A stretch of DNA of 64,000 nucleotides, from the NCBI GenBank assembly GCA_963715995.1, contig OY970283.1:1488001-1552000 (forward strand), read 5' to 3'. Below the pieces are notes generated by a model. That model was not told the origin of the DNA. It was given only the letters and a program-made list of their open reading frames with translations, and searched no databases. The first letter of the stretch is position 1. Every line of letters begins with the position of its first letter. Both the position numbers and the translations under genes were made by a program. Below, one piece after another: positions 28,967-37,671 of the stretch. The DNA is from DATBDN01 sp963715995 (GTDB taxonomy: Bacteria > Actinomycetota > Thermoleophilia > Solirubrobacterales > Thermoleophilaceae).

Positions 28967-31411
28967 CTACCGGTGTGAGCGGAACGAGATGACCTGCTGG
29001 ATGCCCGTCGGCCGGTTCGTGTAGCGCATCGTGTACGGGAGCAGCCCGGGGACGAAGGCGATCCGCTCGCGCGTGGCGTCGCTGCGCCATGCGGCCGGAT
29101 CCTCGGTTCCCTGGCTCGCTGCCAGGTCCGTTCCGGCGGCATCGATCGCGCCCCAGATGTCGGCCTGGCAGGTCGCCTTGTTGCCGCCGCCGCAGTAGTG
29201 CACGTTGAACGGCGCCTTGACGCTGTCGCCGAGCAGCGAGCGGATGTCCTTGGAGAAGTACTGGTACCAGCCGCCGTACTGACCGCTGGGCGGAAGGTCG
29301 AAGCGGCCCTGGACGTGGGACAACTCGGTCTCCAGGTCCGCTCCCAGCACCGGCGCCATCGAGGCGTCGGCGATGCGCGTCCAGGCGCCGTCCATGATCG
29401 CGGCGCCGGGGTCGTCGATCTTGCCGTCGCCGTCGCGGTCCAGGCGGCTGCCGCCCGCCTTGTTCCACGCGACCAGCAGATTCAGCATCTGCTGCGCGCG
29501 CGGGCTCGGCGCCGTGGTACCGGCCAGGAGCCGTGCCAGCAGCGGCACGACCTCGATGGCGCGCACGTCCTGAGTGGCGGCCGAGTTCATGGCGGAGGTG
29601 ACGGTGGCGAGCGTCCACTTGTGGTGCACGGCCAGCCGGTCGAGGTTCTTGTTCAGCAGGTCGACGCGGCCGATTGCGCCGGCGCGCATCCACTCGCTGT
29701 CGGCGGCGCCGAAGCCCTTTGCGACGTTGTTGTTCCAGTTGACGATCCGGCCGCGCTTGGGATCCATCCCGTGCGGGTGGGCCTTCGCCGAGATGTAGCC
29801 CTTCCACTCGTAACTGCCGTCGCCGTTGGTGAGCAGGCCGGGATCGACGTTCGCCGGGCGAACGGGCAGGCGGCCGGAGGTGAACTCGGCGATGTGCTTG
29901 TTGTCGATGTAGAACGAGTTGAACGTCTGCGGCGACTTGGCCGCGGCCGCGAAGAACGTCTTCGGGCTGTGGACCGCGCCGGTGGAAAGGTCGCGGTACA
30001 GCAACAGGTCGAGAGCGTCTCTGCCGTAGGAGGAGCGCTTCGACGAGATCGCCACACGCGTGCCCTTCACGGTCGCGTAGCCGACGACGGGGCCGTGCAC
30101 GGTCGTGTGGAACGAAACCGTCTTGCCGTCGAGCGTGCCCGCGTCGAAGAAGTTCATGTCAAGGCACTTGCCCTTGTACATGTACTTGGTGTCGGAGCCG
30201 CCGCAGAGGGTCTCGGCGTACTGATCGATGATGTCGCCGCTGGCCGAAGTCAGTGTCTCGGCGAAATCGATCCCGCGCCCGATCAGCATGTAGCCCGGGA
30301 ACGGTGCGCTCGTGGCACCGCGCCAGCGCAGGCCGGGGGCGTTCATGTCCATCTCGTAGGTGAGGCCGGGGTAGTAGTAGCCGATCTGCGGGCCGCCGAC
30401 GAGCAGCGGGTGGCCGGTGGCGGAATGCTTCGCGTCGATCATCAGCTCGTTCGACGCCTGGTGCTGCGGCGGATCGGCGACCGCTGCCTGCGATGCCACC
30501 GCCGAGAGGGGCGTGAAGCTGTCCGGGTCGATGATCACGTTGCCCGCCTGCGTGTTCGGCACCTTCTCGTAGGGGAACGTGCCGTCGATCGAGGTCGGCT
30601 GCTCGGGGTCGTCGTGCTGGCGCAGGTCGTTGAAGACCTGCAGGCCACGCGTTGCGCCGAGCGTGGTGGTGAGCGAGGAGAAGAACTGCGTGCGTGCGGC
30701 CTCGCCGCCGCCGCCCTGGCCGACGAACTGGCCCTTGAGCGCGTCGAGAGCGAAGACGTCGTTGCGTGTCCACTTCGCCGCCATCACGCCGGCCTTCTTG
30801 TAGCGCGCGTTGATGCCCGAGACGAACGTGTCGATGTCGTGCAGAACCTGCTTGCCCTCCTTGCCGGCGTGCTTCAGCACCGTCGACTGGCGGGCCACGA
30901 CTGCTTCGGTCTGCGCGCTCGGGGTGAAGGACTTGAGCTGCGCGATCAAATCGAGAGCCGTGAGACCGGGCGCGCCGATGGCCGCGACGCGCGAGTTGTA
31001 GCGAGCCTGTTCGAGCAGCAGCTGGCGGTCCTCGGCGAGCAGGTAACCGGCGGCCCAGACGCCGCCGTCGTAGGTGGTCGCCTTGATGTGCGGGACGTTG
31101 AACTTGTCGCGCGTGACCGTGACGCCCTTGCGCGGGACCTTCTCGGTCTTCGCGGGCCCGTCGGTCCCGATGCTGTTGAACGCCTCCGACTTGAAGTACT
31201 TGGTGAGGTCGCCTGGAGTGACGTGATCGAAGAGCGGCGTCAGGCCGTCGTACATCTTCGCCTCGGCGTCAGCGCCCGCGGGAATCGGAACGCTTCCGTA
31301 CTGGCCCGACGGGATGATGTTGAGTGCAGTCGCCGCCATGTCCTTCGCGCTCGCAGTCGCGGGAACCAGTGCAGCGGCGGCAATGACGACGATTCCGATC
31401 GTCTTGCGCAT
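28967..31411 (-). CDS. Secreted penicillin acylase family protein
   Basis: This Ntn-hydrolase of 814 residues cleaves amide bonds in beta-lactams, acyl-homoserine lactones or related amides. It has a signal peptide (MRKTIGIVVIAAAALVPATASA), an alpha-subunit region (GVTVTRDKFNVPHI, VWAAGYLLAEDRQLLLEQAR), a spacer, and the putative nucleophile Ser at the maturation site QASNELMI followed by GHPLLVGGPQIGY. TVHGPVVGYA is also typical. Autoproteolysis before the Ser would give two chains. A long open frame on the opposite strand is a codon-bias shadow. The natural substrate is unknown; quorum quenching is a possibility for this family. Confidence 0.92.
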   Translation of the reverse strand: MRKTIGIVVIAAAALVPATASAKDMAATALNIIPSGQYGSVPIPAGADAEAKMYDGLTPLFDHVTPGDLTKYFKSEAFNSIGTDGPAKTEKVPRKGVTVTRDKFNVPHIKATTYDGGVWAAGYLLAEDRQLLLEQARYNSRVAAIGAPGLTALDLIAQLKSFTPSAQTEAVVARQSTVLKHAGKEGKQVLHDIDTFVSGINARYKKAGVMAAKWTRNDVFALDALKGQFVGQGGGGEAARTQFFSSLTTTLGATRGLQVFNDLRQHDDPEQPTSIDGTFPYEKVPNTQAGNVIIDPDSFTPLSAVASQAAVADPPQHQASNELMIDAKHSATGHPLLVGGPQIGYYYPGLTYEMDMNAPGLRWRGATSAPFPGYMLIGRGIDFAETLTSASGDIIDQYAETLCGGSDTKYMYKGKCLDMNFFDAGTLDGKTVSFHTTVHGPVVGYATVKGTRVAISSKRSSYGRDALDLLLYRDLSTGAVHSPKTFFAAAAKSPQTFNSFYIDNKHIAEFTSGRLPVRPANVDPGLLTNGDGSYEWKGYISAKAHPHGMDPKRGRIVNWNNNVAKGFGAADSEWMRAGAIGRVDLLNKNLDRLAVHHKWTLATVTSAMNSAATQDVRAIEVVPLLARLLAGTTAPSPRAQQMLNLLVAWNKAGGSRLDRDGDGKIDDPGAAIMDGAWTRIADASMAPVLGADLETELSHVQGRFDLPPSGQYGGWYQYFSKDIRSLLGDSVKAPFNVHYCGGGNKATCQADIWGAIDAAGTDLAASQGTEDPAAWRSDATRERIAFVPGLLPYTMRYTNRPTGIQQVISFRSHR

Positions 31412-31456
31412 CAGGCGAATCCTCTCCTCAGTGGTCGAGCCGGAACGTAGCAGCAG

Positions 31457-32764
31457 CTAGTGACGTGATGTCACGGTTACCCGCGTGCCGTTGACCGGCG
31501 AAAACGTGACATTGCGGCGCGTCACGCGCTCGGCGCCGGAGGCCGCCGCGCGCAGCTCGCAGCGCTTCAGCATCTCGGTCAGGACGACGCGCATCTCGAA
31601 CTCCGCGAACGCCGCGCCGAGGCAGCGGCGGACGCCGCCGCCGAACGGCACCCATCCGTACGTCGTCGGGCTGCCGTCGAGGAAGCGCTCCGGCTTGAAC
31701 GCGTACGGCTCGGGGTAGAGGTCTGCACGCGTGTGCGTCAGCCAGATCGCCGGTGTCACGTCGGTGCCGGGCTCGAGCGTGAAGCCGTTCACGCGCAGCT
31801 CGCTGGTGAGCCAGCGGCAGGCGAGCGGGACGACCGGGCGCAGTCGCAGTGACTCGCGGATGACGGCACGCAGGTAGTCGTCGCCGTCGCCTGAGTCGAT
31901 CTCGCGCGTCAGCCGGGCAAGCGCCTGCGGATGGCGCACCAGCAGGTCGACGGTCCAAGCCAGCGCGGTCGCCGTCGTCTCGTGCCCGGCGAGCAGCAGC
32001 GTCACGAGCTGGTCGCGCAGCTCGCGGTCGCTCATCGGCTCGCCGTCCTCGAAGCGCGCCTGAGCCAGCAGCGAGAGGATGTCCTCGCGCTGGGCGAGGT
32101 CGGGATCGGCGCGCCGCTCGTGGATCTCGGCGAGCAGCACGTCGTCGATCTGCGCAGAGATGTCGCGCAGGTGCCCCAGCGGGTCGAGCCGCTCGAAACG
32201 CCTCGACAGCAGCACCTTGAACTGGAGCGCGGCCGACGACGTCTGGTCGAGAAGCTGGGGGAGGAGCGTGCGCAGGCGCTCGCGGCGCCGTTCGTCGGCG
32301 ACGCCGAAGACCGCGCGCATGATCAGCTCGAGCGTGACCGCCTGCATCCGGGGATGGAGCGCGAACGGCGTGCCCGCGGGCCACGACTCGATCTCGCGCT
32401 CGGCGATCTCACGGAGCGCCGGCTCGTAGGCCTGCATGCGCTCGCCGTGGAACGGCGGCAGCATCACGCGCCTGCGCGCGAGGTGCTCGGGGCCTTCGAG
32501 CAGGAGCACCGACTGCGGCCCCATGACCGGCATCAGCGCGATGCTGCGGCCGGGCGGCAGGGCGTGCTTCGGCTCCGTGTAGAGGGCCTGGATCGCCTCC
32601 GGGTCGGTGAGCATCACCATCGGCGTGCTGAAGCCGATGAACTTGACGGCGAAGTTGTCGCCGAAGCGGCGCCGGCACGACTCCATGAACGAGATCGGCC
32701 GCAGAAGCCAGCGCGCGGTCTGGATGGCGGGCGGCTCGTTCGGGATCGGAGGCGCCGCGCTCAT
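31457..32764 (-). CDS. Cytochrome P450
   Basis: This is a soluble bacterial P450 of 435 residues. The I-helix LLLAGHETTAT, K-helix ESLRLRP (ExxR), PERFLDG meander and haem-binding loop FGGGVRRCLGAAFAEFEM with the Cys thiolate are all complete. ATG at 32764 gives the natural Pro-rich start (MSAAPPIPNEPP); in-frame sequence upstream is not P450-like. It resembles the CYP102/110/138-like group common in actinobacteria, close in sequence to the P450 at 51779. No ferredoxin or reductase gene is adjacent, and substrate is unknown. Confidence 0.93.
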   Translation of the reverse strand: MSAAPPIPNEPPAIQTARWLLRPISFMESCRRRFGDNFAVKFIGFSTPMVMLTDPEAIQALYTEPKHALPPGRSIALMPVMGPQSVLLLEGPEHLARRRVMLPPFHGERMQAYEPALREIAEREIESWPAGTPFALHPRMQAVTLELIMRAVFGVADERRRERLRTLLPQLLDQTSSAALQFKVLLSRRFERLDPLGHLRDISAQIDDVLLAEIHERRADPDLAQREDILSLLAQARFEDGEPMSDRELRDQLVTLLLAGHETTATALAWTVDLLVRHPQALARLTREIDSGDGDDYLRAVIRESLRLRPVVPLACRWLTSELRVNGFTLEPGTDVTPAIWLTHTRADLYPEPYAFKPERFLDGSPTTYGWVPFGGGVRRCLGAAFAEFEMRVVLTEMLKRCELRAAASGAERVTRRNVTFSPVNGTRVTVTSRH

Positions 32765-32780
32765 GGGCACAGCGTGACAG

Positions 32781-33968
32781 CTAGGCCGCGAGTGCCTGAT
32801 CAACCGAGCCGGCCGAGAGCACGTGCTCGGTGACCATCGTGGCCGCGCCGATCACGCCGGCGCGATCACCGAGCCGCGACGGCAGGATGCGCAGGTCACG
32901 CGTGGCCAGCGGCAGCGAGCGGCTGAAGATGCCCTCGCGGACGCCGGCGAGCAGGTGCTCGTGCGCATCGGCGATGTCGCCGCCGATGACGATCACACCG
33001 GGATTGAAGAAGTTGACCGTGCCGGCCAGCACTTCGCCGAGCGTGCGGCCGGCCTCGCGCACCATGCGGATGGCCACCGGGTTGCCCGAGCGCACCAGCT
33101 CGACCACGTCGCGGCTGTGCTCGGCCGGGACGTCGAGCCTGGTCAGCTCGTCGGCCAGCGCCTGGCCGCCGGCAACCGCTTCGAGGCAGCCGACGTTGCC
33201 GCAGCGGCAGACCACGTCTTCGCGCGCGGTCGCGCGGATGTGGCCAATGTCGCCCGCGGCCCCACGGGCGCCGCGGTACACGTGGCCGTCCGCGACGATG
33301 CCGCAGCCGATGCCGGTGCCGACCTTGATCATCAGCAGGTGCTGCACCTCGCGCCAGTTCATCCAGTGCTCGCCGCGCGCCATGATGTTCACGTCGTTGT
33401 CGACGAGCACGGGCGCGGCGTAGCGGGCGGCGAAGCGGTCGGGCACCGAGTAGCCGTCCCAGCCGGGCATGATCGGCGGGCTCGCCGGGCGCCCGGTCTC
33501 GAACTCGACGGGCCCCGGGACGCCGATGCCGATGCCGCGCACGTCACCGGGCTCGCGCCCGGTCTCTGAAAGCAGCTGCTCGAACTGCCGCGCGACCCAG
33601 TCGAGCACGGGCTCGGGGCCGAGCGCGATGTCAAGCTCGTTGGCATGTTCGGCCAGCGGCGCTCCGGCAAGGTCGCTCAGGGCCAGCCGCGCGTGGGTCG
33701 CGCCGAGGTCGGCGGCCAGGATGACCCCGGCGTCGTGGTTGAAGGCGAGCGTCGTGGGCGGCCGCCCGCCGGTCGACGGGCTGCCACCCGCCTCGTAGAC
33801 CAGGCCGGCCGCCATCAGCGCCTCGACGCGCTGCGCGACGGTGGAGCGGGCGAGGCCCGTGTAGCGGGCCAGGTCCGCGCGCGTGGTCGCCGTGCCGGTG
33901 CGGATCAGCTGGAGCAACGCGCCGGGGCTGGTGGGCGAGGACTGTGGAGGTGTCTCGATGGTCCTCAT
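32781..33968 (-). CDS. ROK family (NagC/XylR-type) transcriptional repressor
   Basis: This is a 395-residue regulator with an N-terminal winged helix (TTRADLARYTGLARSTVAQRVEALMAAGL) and a ROK sugar-kinase-fold domain. That domain has the DxGxT-like ADLGATHARLAL, the zinc-binding CRCGNVGCLEAVAGG motif and VIVIGGDIADA. It probably represses the divergent sugar operon until a sugar binds. The ATG at 33968 is 109 bp from the Gfo/Idh start. A -10-like TTTACT ends 9 nt before it and coincides with a CTAAGTAAAC operator copy, so it likely represses itself too. Confidence 0.93.
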   Translation of the reverse strand: MRTIETPPQSSPTSPGALLQLIRTGTATTRADLARYTGLARSTVAQRVEALMAAGLVYEAGGSPSTGGRPPTTLAFNHDAGVILAADLGATHARLALSDLAGAPLAEHANELDIALGPEPVLDWVARQFEQLLSETGREPGDVRGIGIGVPGPVEFETGRPASPPIMPGWDGYSVPDRFAARYAAPVLVDNDVNIMARGEHWMNWREVQHLLMIKVGTGIGCGIVADGHVYRGARGAAGDIGHIRATAREDVVCRCGNVGCLEAVAGGQALADELTRLDVPAEHSRDVVELVRSGNPVAIRMVREAGRTLGEVLAGTVNFFNPGVIVIGGDIADAHEHLLAGVREGIFSRSLPLATRDLRILPSRLGDRAGVIGAATMVTEHVLSAGSVDQALAA

Positions 33969-34076
33969 CCCGGCCTAAGTAAACCATGCCGTTGGACGAA
34001 GGCCGCAAGGTTTCTTTGTCCGATCGACAGTCTTTTGCTTGACATTTGGACTAAGTAGACATAGGTTGACCGCGGC
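33969..34076. promoter_or_regulatory. Divergent promoter with twin ROK operators
   Basis: TTGACA (34039-34044), 17 bp, then TAGGTT (34062-34067) form a strong plus-strand promoter whose -10 ends 9 nt before the ATG at 34077. A GGNCTAAGTARAC motif occurs twice, at 33972-33984 and 34048-34060. The first overlaps the minus-strand -10 of the ROK gene, and the second fills the spacer of the plus promoter. Both positions would block RNA polymerase, as expected for a ROK repressor controlling both directions. Confidence 0.75.
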
Positions 34077-35237
34077 ATGAACGGCGAGCTTCGCGTTGGC
34101 ATCGCAGGAACCGGCTTCATCGGCGGCGTTCACGCCCGCTCTGCCCGCGTGGCGGGTGCCCGTATCGCCGGCGTTGCCGCCTCGAGCTCGGCTACCTCAG
34201 AGGCAGCGGCGCGGACGCTCGGCGCCGAGCGCGCATTCGCCTCGGCGGAGGAGCTGGTGGCCGATCCGTCGATCGACGTCGTCCACATCTGCACGCCGAA
34301 CCACCTGCACGTGGCGCTCGCCGAGGCCGCAATCGCTGCCGGGAAGCACGTCGTGTGCGAGAAGCCGCTGGCGCTGGACGCGGCCACCGCCGCGCGGCTG
34401 GTCGCGGCGGCCGAGACGGCCGGAGTGCAGGCGGCGGTTCCGTTCGTCTACCGCTACTACCCGACCGTGCGCCAGGCGCGTGAGCTCGTCGTCGCCGGCA
34501 GCACAGGGCCGCTGACGCTGCTTCACGGGAGCTATCTCCAGGACTGGCTGCTTCGCCCCGGCGACGACAACTGGCGTGTGGACGCGGAGCTCGGCGGCAG
34601 CTCGCGCGCGTTCGCCGACATCGGGTCGCACTGGTGTGACCTGGCGGAGTTCGTCAGCGGGCATCGCATCGTCGAGCTGTCGGCCAGGACCTTCACCGCG
34701 GTCCCGGAGCGCGTGCACTCCGAGCGGCGCCAGGCGTTCGCGGCGGGCGACTCGGATGGGCAGCTGCGCGCCGTCGCCACCGAGGACGGAGCGCTGATCC
34801 AGTTCGAAACCGACGGCGGCGCGCTCGGGTCGCTGGTCGTGAGCCAGGTCGCCGCCGGCCGCAAGAACCGCCTCTGGATCGAGCTGGACGGTGCCGACGC
34901 GGCGCTGGCCTTCGATCAGGAGAACCCCGAAGCGCTCTGGCACGGCCGTCGCGAGAGCCTGTCGATCGACCGCCGCGACGCCGAGGCGATGTCGCCCGAG
35001 GCCGCGCGCTTCGTGGTGCTGCCGCCAGGTCATCCGCAGGGCTACGGGGACTGCTTCGACGCCTTCGTCGGCGAGTTCTACGAGGCCGTCAGGAGCGGCG
35101 CGCCGGCGCCCGGCATGCCGCTGTTCGCGGATGGCCTGCGCGCCGCGCGCATCACCGAGGCCGTGCTCGCGTCGGCACGCGACCGGGCGTGGGTCGACGT
35201 GGCCGCGGCGGACATGCCCGAGGTGGTCGCGTCGTGA
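34077..35237 (+). CDS. Gfo/Idh/MocA family oxidoreductase
   Basis: This NAD(P)-dependent sugar or inositol dehydrogenase of 386 residues has the Rossmann motif GIAGTGFIGGVHARSA at the N-terminus, the EKP catalytic motif in VVCEKPLALD (~96-100) and AFADIGSHWCDLAEF with the active-site DxxxH. It is the first gene of a five-gene sugar operon behind a ROK-controlled promoter. Its combination with a TIM-barrel isomerase and a ribose-type ABC importer suggests oxidation and isomerisation of an imported sugar or cyclitol. The exact substrate is not evident. The message is probably leaderless. Confidence 0.92.
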   Translation: MNGELRVGIAGTGFIGGVHARSARVAGARIAGVAASSSATSEAAARTLGAERAFASAEELVADPSIDVVHICTPNHLHVALAEAAIAAGKHVVCEKPLALDAATAARLVAAAETAGVQAAVPFVYRYYPTVRQARELVVAGSTGPLTLLHGSYLQDWLLRPGDDNWRVDAELGGSSRAFADIGSHWCDLAEFVSGHRIVELSARTFTAVPERVHSERRQAFAAGDSDGQLRAVATEDGALIQFETDGGALGSLVVSQVAAGRKNRLWIELDGADAALAFDQENPEALWHGRRESLSIDRRDAEAMSPEAARFVVLPPGHPQGYGDCFDAFVGEFYEAVRSGAPAPGMPLFADGLRAARITEAVLASARDRAWVDVAAADMPEVVAS

Positions 35238-36157
35238 AGCTCGGGATGCTCACCTCGTGCATGCCGGAGCGCTCGCTCGAGGAGATCGCGGCGTGGGCCG
35301 CGGCCGCGGGCTACGAGGCGCTCGAGCTGGCCGCCTGGCCGTCGATCGGGGACCGCCCGTTCACTGCATCGCACGTGAAGGCCGACGCGTTCGACGAGCG
35401 CGAGGCCGAGCGCGTGCGCAGCGCGCTGGCCGGCAATGGCTTGGAGCTGTCGGCGCTCGCCTACTACGACAACAACCTCGATCCCGACAGCGCGGCGCGC
35501 GAGGCGAACCATGCCCACCTGCGCGCCTGCATCGATGCCGCGTCTGCGCTCGGAGGCGTGCCGGTCGGCACGTTCATCGGCCGCGACCCCTCGGCGAGCG
35601 TGGCCGACAACCTGCGCGAGGCCGAGCGGCTGTTCCCGCCCCTCGTGGATTACGCCGGCGAGCGCGGCGTGAAGCTGATGATCGAGAACTGCGTGATGGA
35701 GGGGTGGCACCCGGATGGCTACCCCGGCAACCTTGCCTACTCGCCGGAGCTGTGGGAGTGGATGTTCGGCCTGGGCCTCCATCTCAACTTCGACCCCTCG
35801 CACCTGCTGTGGCTGGGGGTCGACCCGGTCGCAGCGCTGCGACCGTACGTGAGCCACGTGATCCACGCGCACGCGAAGGACGCCGAGACGTTCCCGGCCG
35901 AGCGCAACCGCTTCGGCTTCTTCGGACGCACCGCCACCCGCGAGGCAGACCCGTGGGACATGGGCTGGTGGCGCTACCGGATACCGGGGCTCGGCGCCGT
36001 CGACTTCCCGCACTACATCGACGTTCTCTACGAGGGCGGCTTCGAGGGTGTGCTGTCGGTCGAGCACGAGGACCCGGTGTGGGGCGGCACGCCCGAGCGG
36101 ATCGAGGCCGGCCTGACCATCGCCCACAACAACCTGCGGCCGCTGGTGGTCGGATGA
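35234..36157 (+). CDS. Sugar phosphate isomerase/epimerase (AP endonuclease 2-like TIM barrel)
   Basis: This is a 307-residue xylose-isomerase-like TIM barrel protein. Metal-binding residues are visible in VKLMIENCVMEGW (Glu), LHLNFDPSHLLW (Asp, His), VIHAHAKD (His) and VLSVEHED (Glu). The family includes IolE/IolI, hydroxypyruvate isomerase and tagatose epimerase. GTG at 35234 overlaps the preceding stop (GTGA) and gives the natural start VKLGML. The next gene overlaps by 4 bp. It probably acts on the same sugar as the neighbouring dehydrogenase. Confidence 0.9.
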   Translation: MKLGMLTSCMPERSLEEIAAWAAAAGYEALELAAWPSIGDRPFTASHVKADAFDEREAERVRSALAGNGLELSALAYYDNNLDPDSAAREANHAHLRACIDAASALGGVPVGTFIGRDPSASVADNLREAERLFPPLVDYAGERGVKLMIENCVMEGWHPDGYPGNLAYSPELWEWMFGLGLHLNFDPSHLLWLGVDPVAALRPYVSHVIHAHAKDAETFPAERNRFGFFGRTATREADPWDMGWWRYRIPGLGAVDFPHYIDVLYEGGFEGVLSVEHEDPVWGGTPERIEAGLTIAHNNLRPLVVG

Positions 36158-37671
36158 GCGACGACAACGACAAGGTCCTCGAGGTTCATGGGCTCACGAA
36201 GGAGTTCCCGGGCGTGAAGGCGCTCCAGGGCGTGGACTTCGAAGTGGCGGCGGGCGAGGTCCACTGCCTGCTCGGGCCGAACGGGTCAGGCAAGTCGACG
36301 CTGATCAAGTGCATCTCCGGGGCTCACGAGCCGACGAGCGGCGAGATCCTGTTCCGGGGTGAGCCGCTGCCGCCCGGACAGCCGGCGGCGACCCTGAAGC
36401 TGGGCGTCGCGACGATCTACCAGGAGCTCGACCTGGTCGAGGACCTGACCGTCGCAGAGAGCATCTTCCTGGCCCACGAGCCCCGCCGCGGACCGCTGCT
36501 CGACCGCGAGCGGATGGTCCGCGAGTCCGCCGCGCTGCTGGCGCGCCTGGGGCATGCGCAGATCTCGCCGCGCGTGAAGATCCGGGCGCTGCGCCCGGCC
36601 GCGCAGCAGGTCGTCTCGATCGCACGTGCGCTGTCGCACGACGTCCAGCTCCTCGTCATGGACGAGCCCTCCGCCGTGCTCGACGACGGCGAGGTCGAGG
36701 TGATGTTCGAGGTCGTGCGCAGGCTGACGGGCGAGGGCGTCGGCGTCATCTACATCTCGCACCGGCTCGACGAGATCCGGCGCATCGGCGACCGCGTGAC
36801 CGTGATGGCCGACGGCCGGACCACGGCGACGGGCCTGCCGGCGACGACGCCCACCGACGAGCTGGTCACGCTGATGGTCGGGCGCAAGGTCGAGCAGATG
36901 TTTCCCGCGCGCGCGGGCAAAGCCGGCGAGCTGCTGCTGGAGGCCCGCGGCCTGCGGGCGCTGCCTGCGGTTCGCGGCGTGAGCCTGGAGGTGCGCGCCG
37001 GCGAGATCGTCGGGCTCGGCGGTCTGGTCGGCTCTGGCCGCAGCGAGGTGCTGCGCCTGATCGCGGGCGTCGATCCGCTCGAGGATGGCGAGGTCATGGT
37101 CGGCGGGCGCAAGCTGCGCGCGCACCAGCCCCGCCGCGCGATCGAGGCCGGTCTCGGGCTGGCGCCGGAGGACCGCAAGTCGCAGGCGCTGATGCTCGAC
37201 TGGAGCCAGACCAAGAACGCCACGCTGGCCAGCCTCGACCACCGCTTCATCAACGTTCATGGCGAGCGCGCGCGGGCCCGTGAGCAGCTGCGCGCGCTGC
37301 ACACGTCCCCGGACGACCCTGACCGGCTGGTGCGCGTGCTCTCGGGCGGCAACCAGCAGAAGGTGGTGCTGGCGCGCTGGTTGCTGCGCGAGTGTCGCGT
37401 GCTGCTACTCGACGAGCCCACGCGCGGCGTTGACGTCGCGACGAAGGCCGAGCTCTACAGGGTCATGGCCGACCTGGCGAGCGCGGGGATAGGCGTGCTC
37501 GTCGTGTCCTCCGAGCTCGAGGAGCTGGTGGGGATCTGCACCCGCATCCTCGTCATGCGCGAGGGCGAGATCGTTGCCGAGTTCGAGGGCGGGTCGGCCA
37601 CCGAGCGCGACCTGCTGCGCCACGCCGTTGCCCCTACCGATTCGCCGGTTCTTGCCGAGGAGGTCGCATGA
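36154..37671 (+). CDS. Sugar ABC transporter ATP-binding protein (RbsA/XylG-like)
   Basis: This is a 505-residue double-NBD ATPase for a ribose-type importer. The first half has Walker A GPNGSGKST and Walker B LLVMDEPSAVLD, but the signature usually written LSxGxxQ reads LRPAAQQ. The second half has the usual degenerate Walker A GLVGSGRSE, with an intact LSGGNQQK signature and LLLDEPTRGVD. ATG at 36154 overlaps the isomerase stop and the stop overlaps the permease start. The odd first signature may lower ATPase activity, or be compensated by the second site as in other sugar ABC pairs. Confidence 0.93.
   Translation: MSDDNDKVLEVHGLTKEFPGVKALQGVDFEVAAGEVHCLLGPNGSGKSTLIKCISGAHEPTSGEILFRGEPLPPGQPAATLKLGVATIYQELDLVEDLTVAESIFLAHEPRRGPLLDRERMVRESAALLARLGHAQISPRVKIRALRPAAQQVVSIARALSHDVQLLVMDEPSAVLDDGEVEVMFEVVRRLTGEGVGVIYISHRLDEIRRIGDRVTVMADGRTTATGLPATTPTDELVTLMVGRKVEQMFPARAGKAGELLLEARGLRALPAVRGVSLEVRAGEIVGLGGLVGSGRSEVLRLIAGVDPLEDGEVMVGGRKLRAHQPRRAIEAGLGLAPEDRKSQALMLDWSQTKNATLASLDHRFINVHGERARAREQLRALHTSPDDPDRLVRVLSGGNQQKVVLARWLLRECRVLLLDEPTRGVDVATKAELYRVMADLASAGIGVLVVSSELEELVGICTRILVMREGEIVAEFEGGSATERDLLRHAVAPTDSPVLAEEVA

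Noticed and set aside
29198..31450. A 750-codon open frame on the plus strand opposite the penicillin acylase gene
   Set aside because: It is a mirror of the GC-rich acylase codons, has no recognisable motifs and is rich in Arg/Val/Ala; the minus-strand reading is a full family member with a signal peptide.
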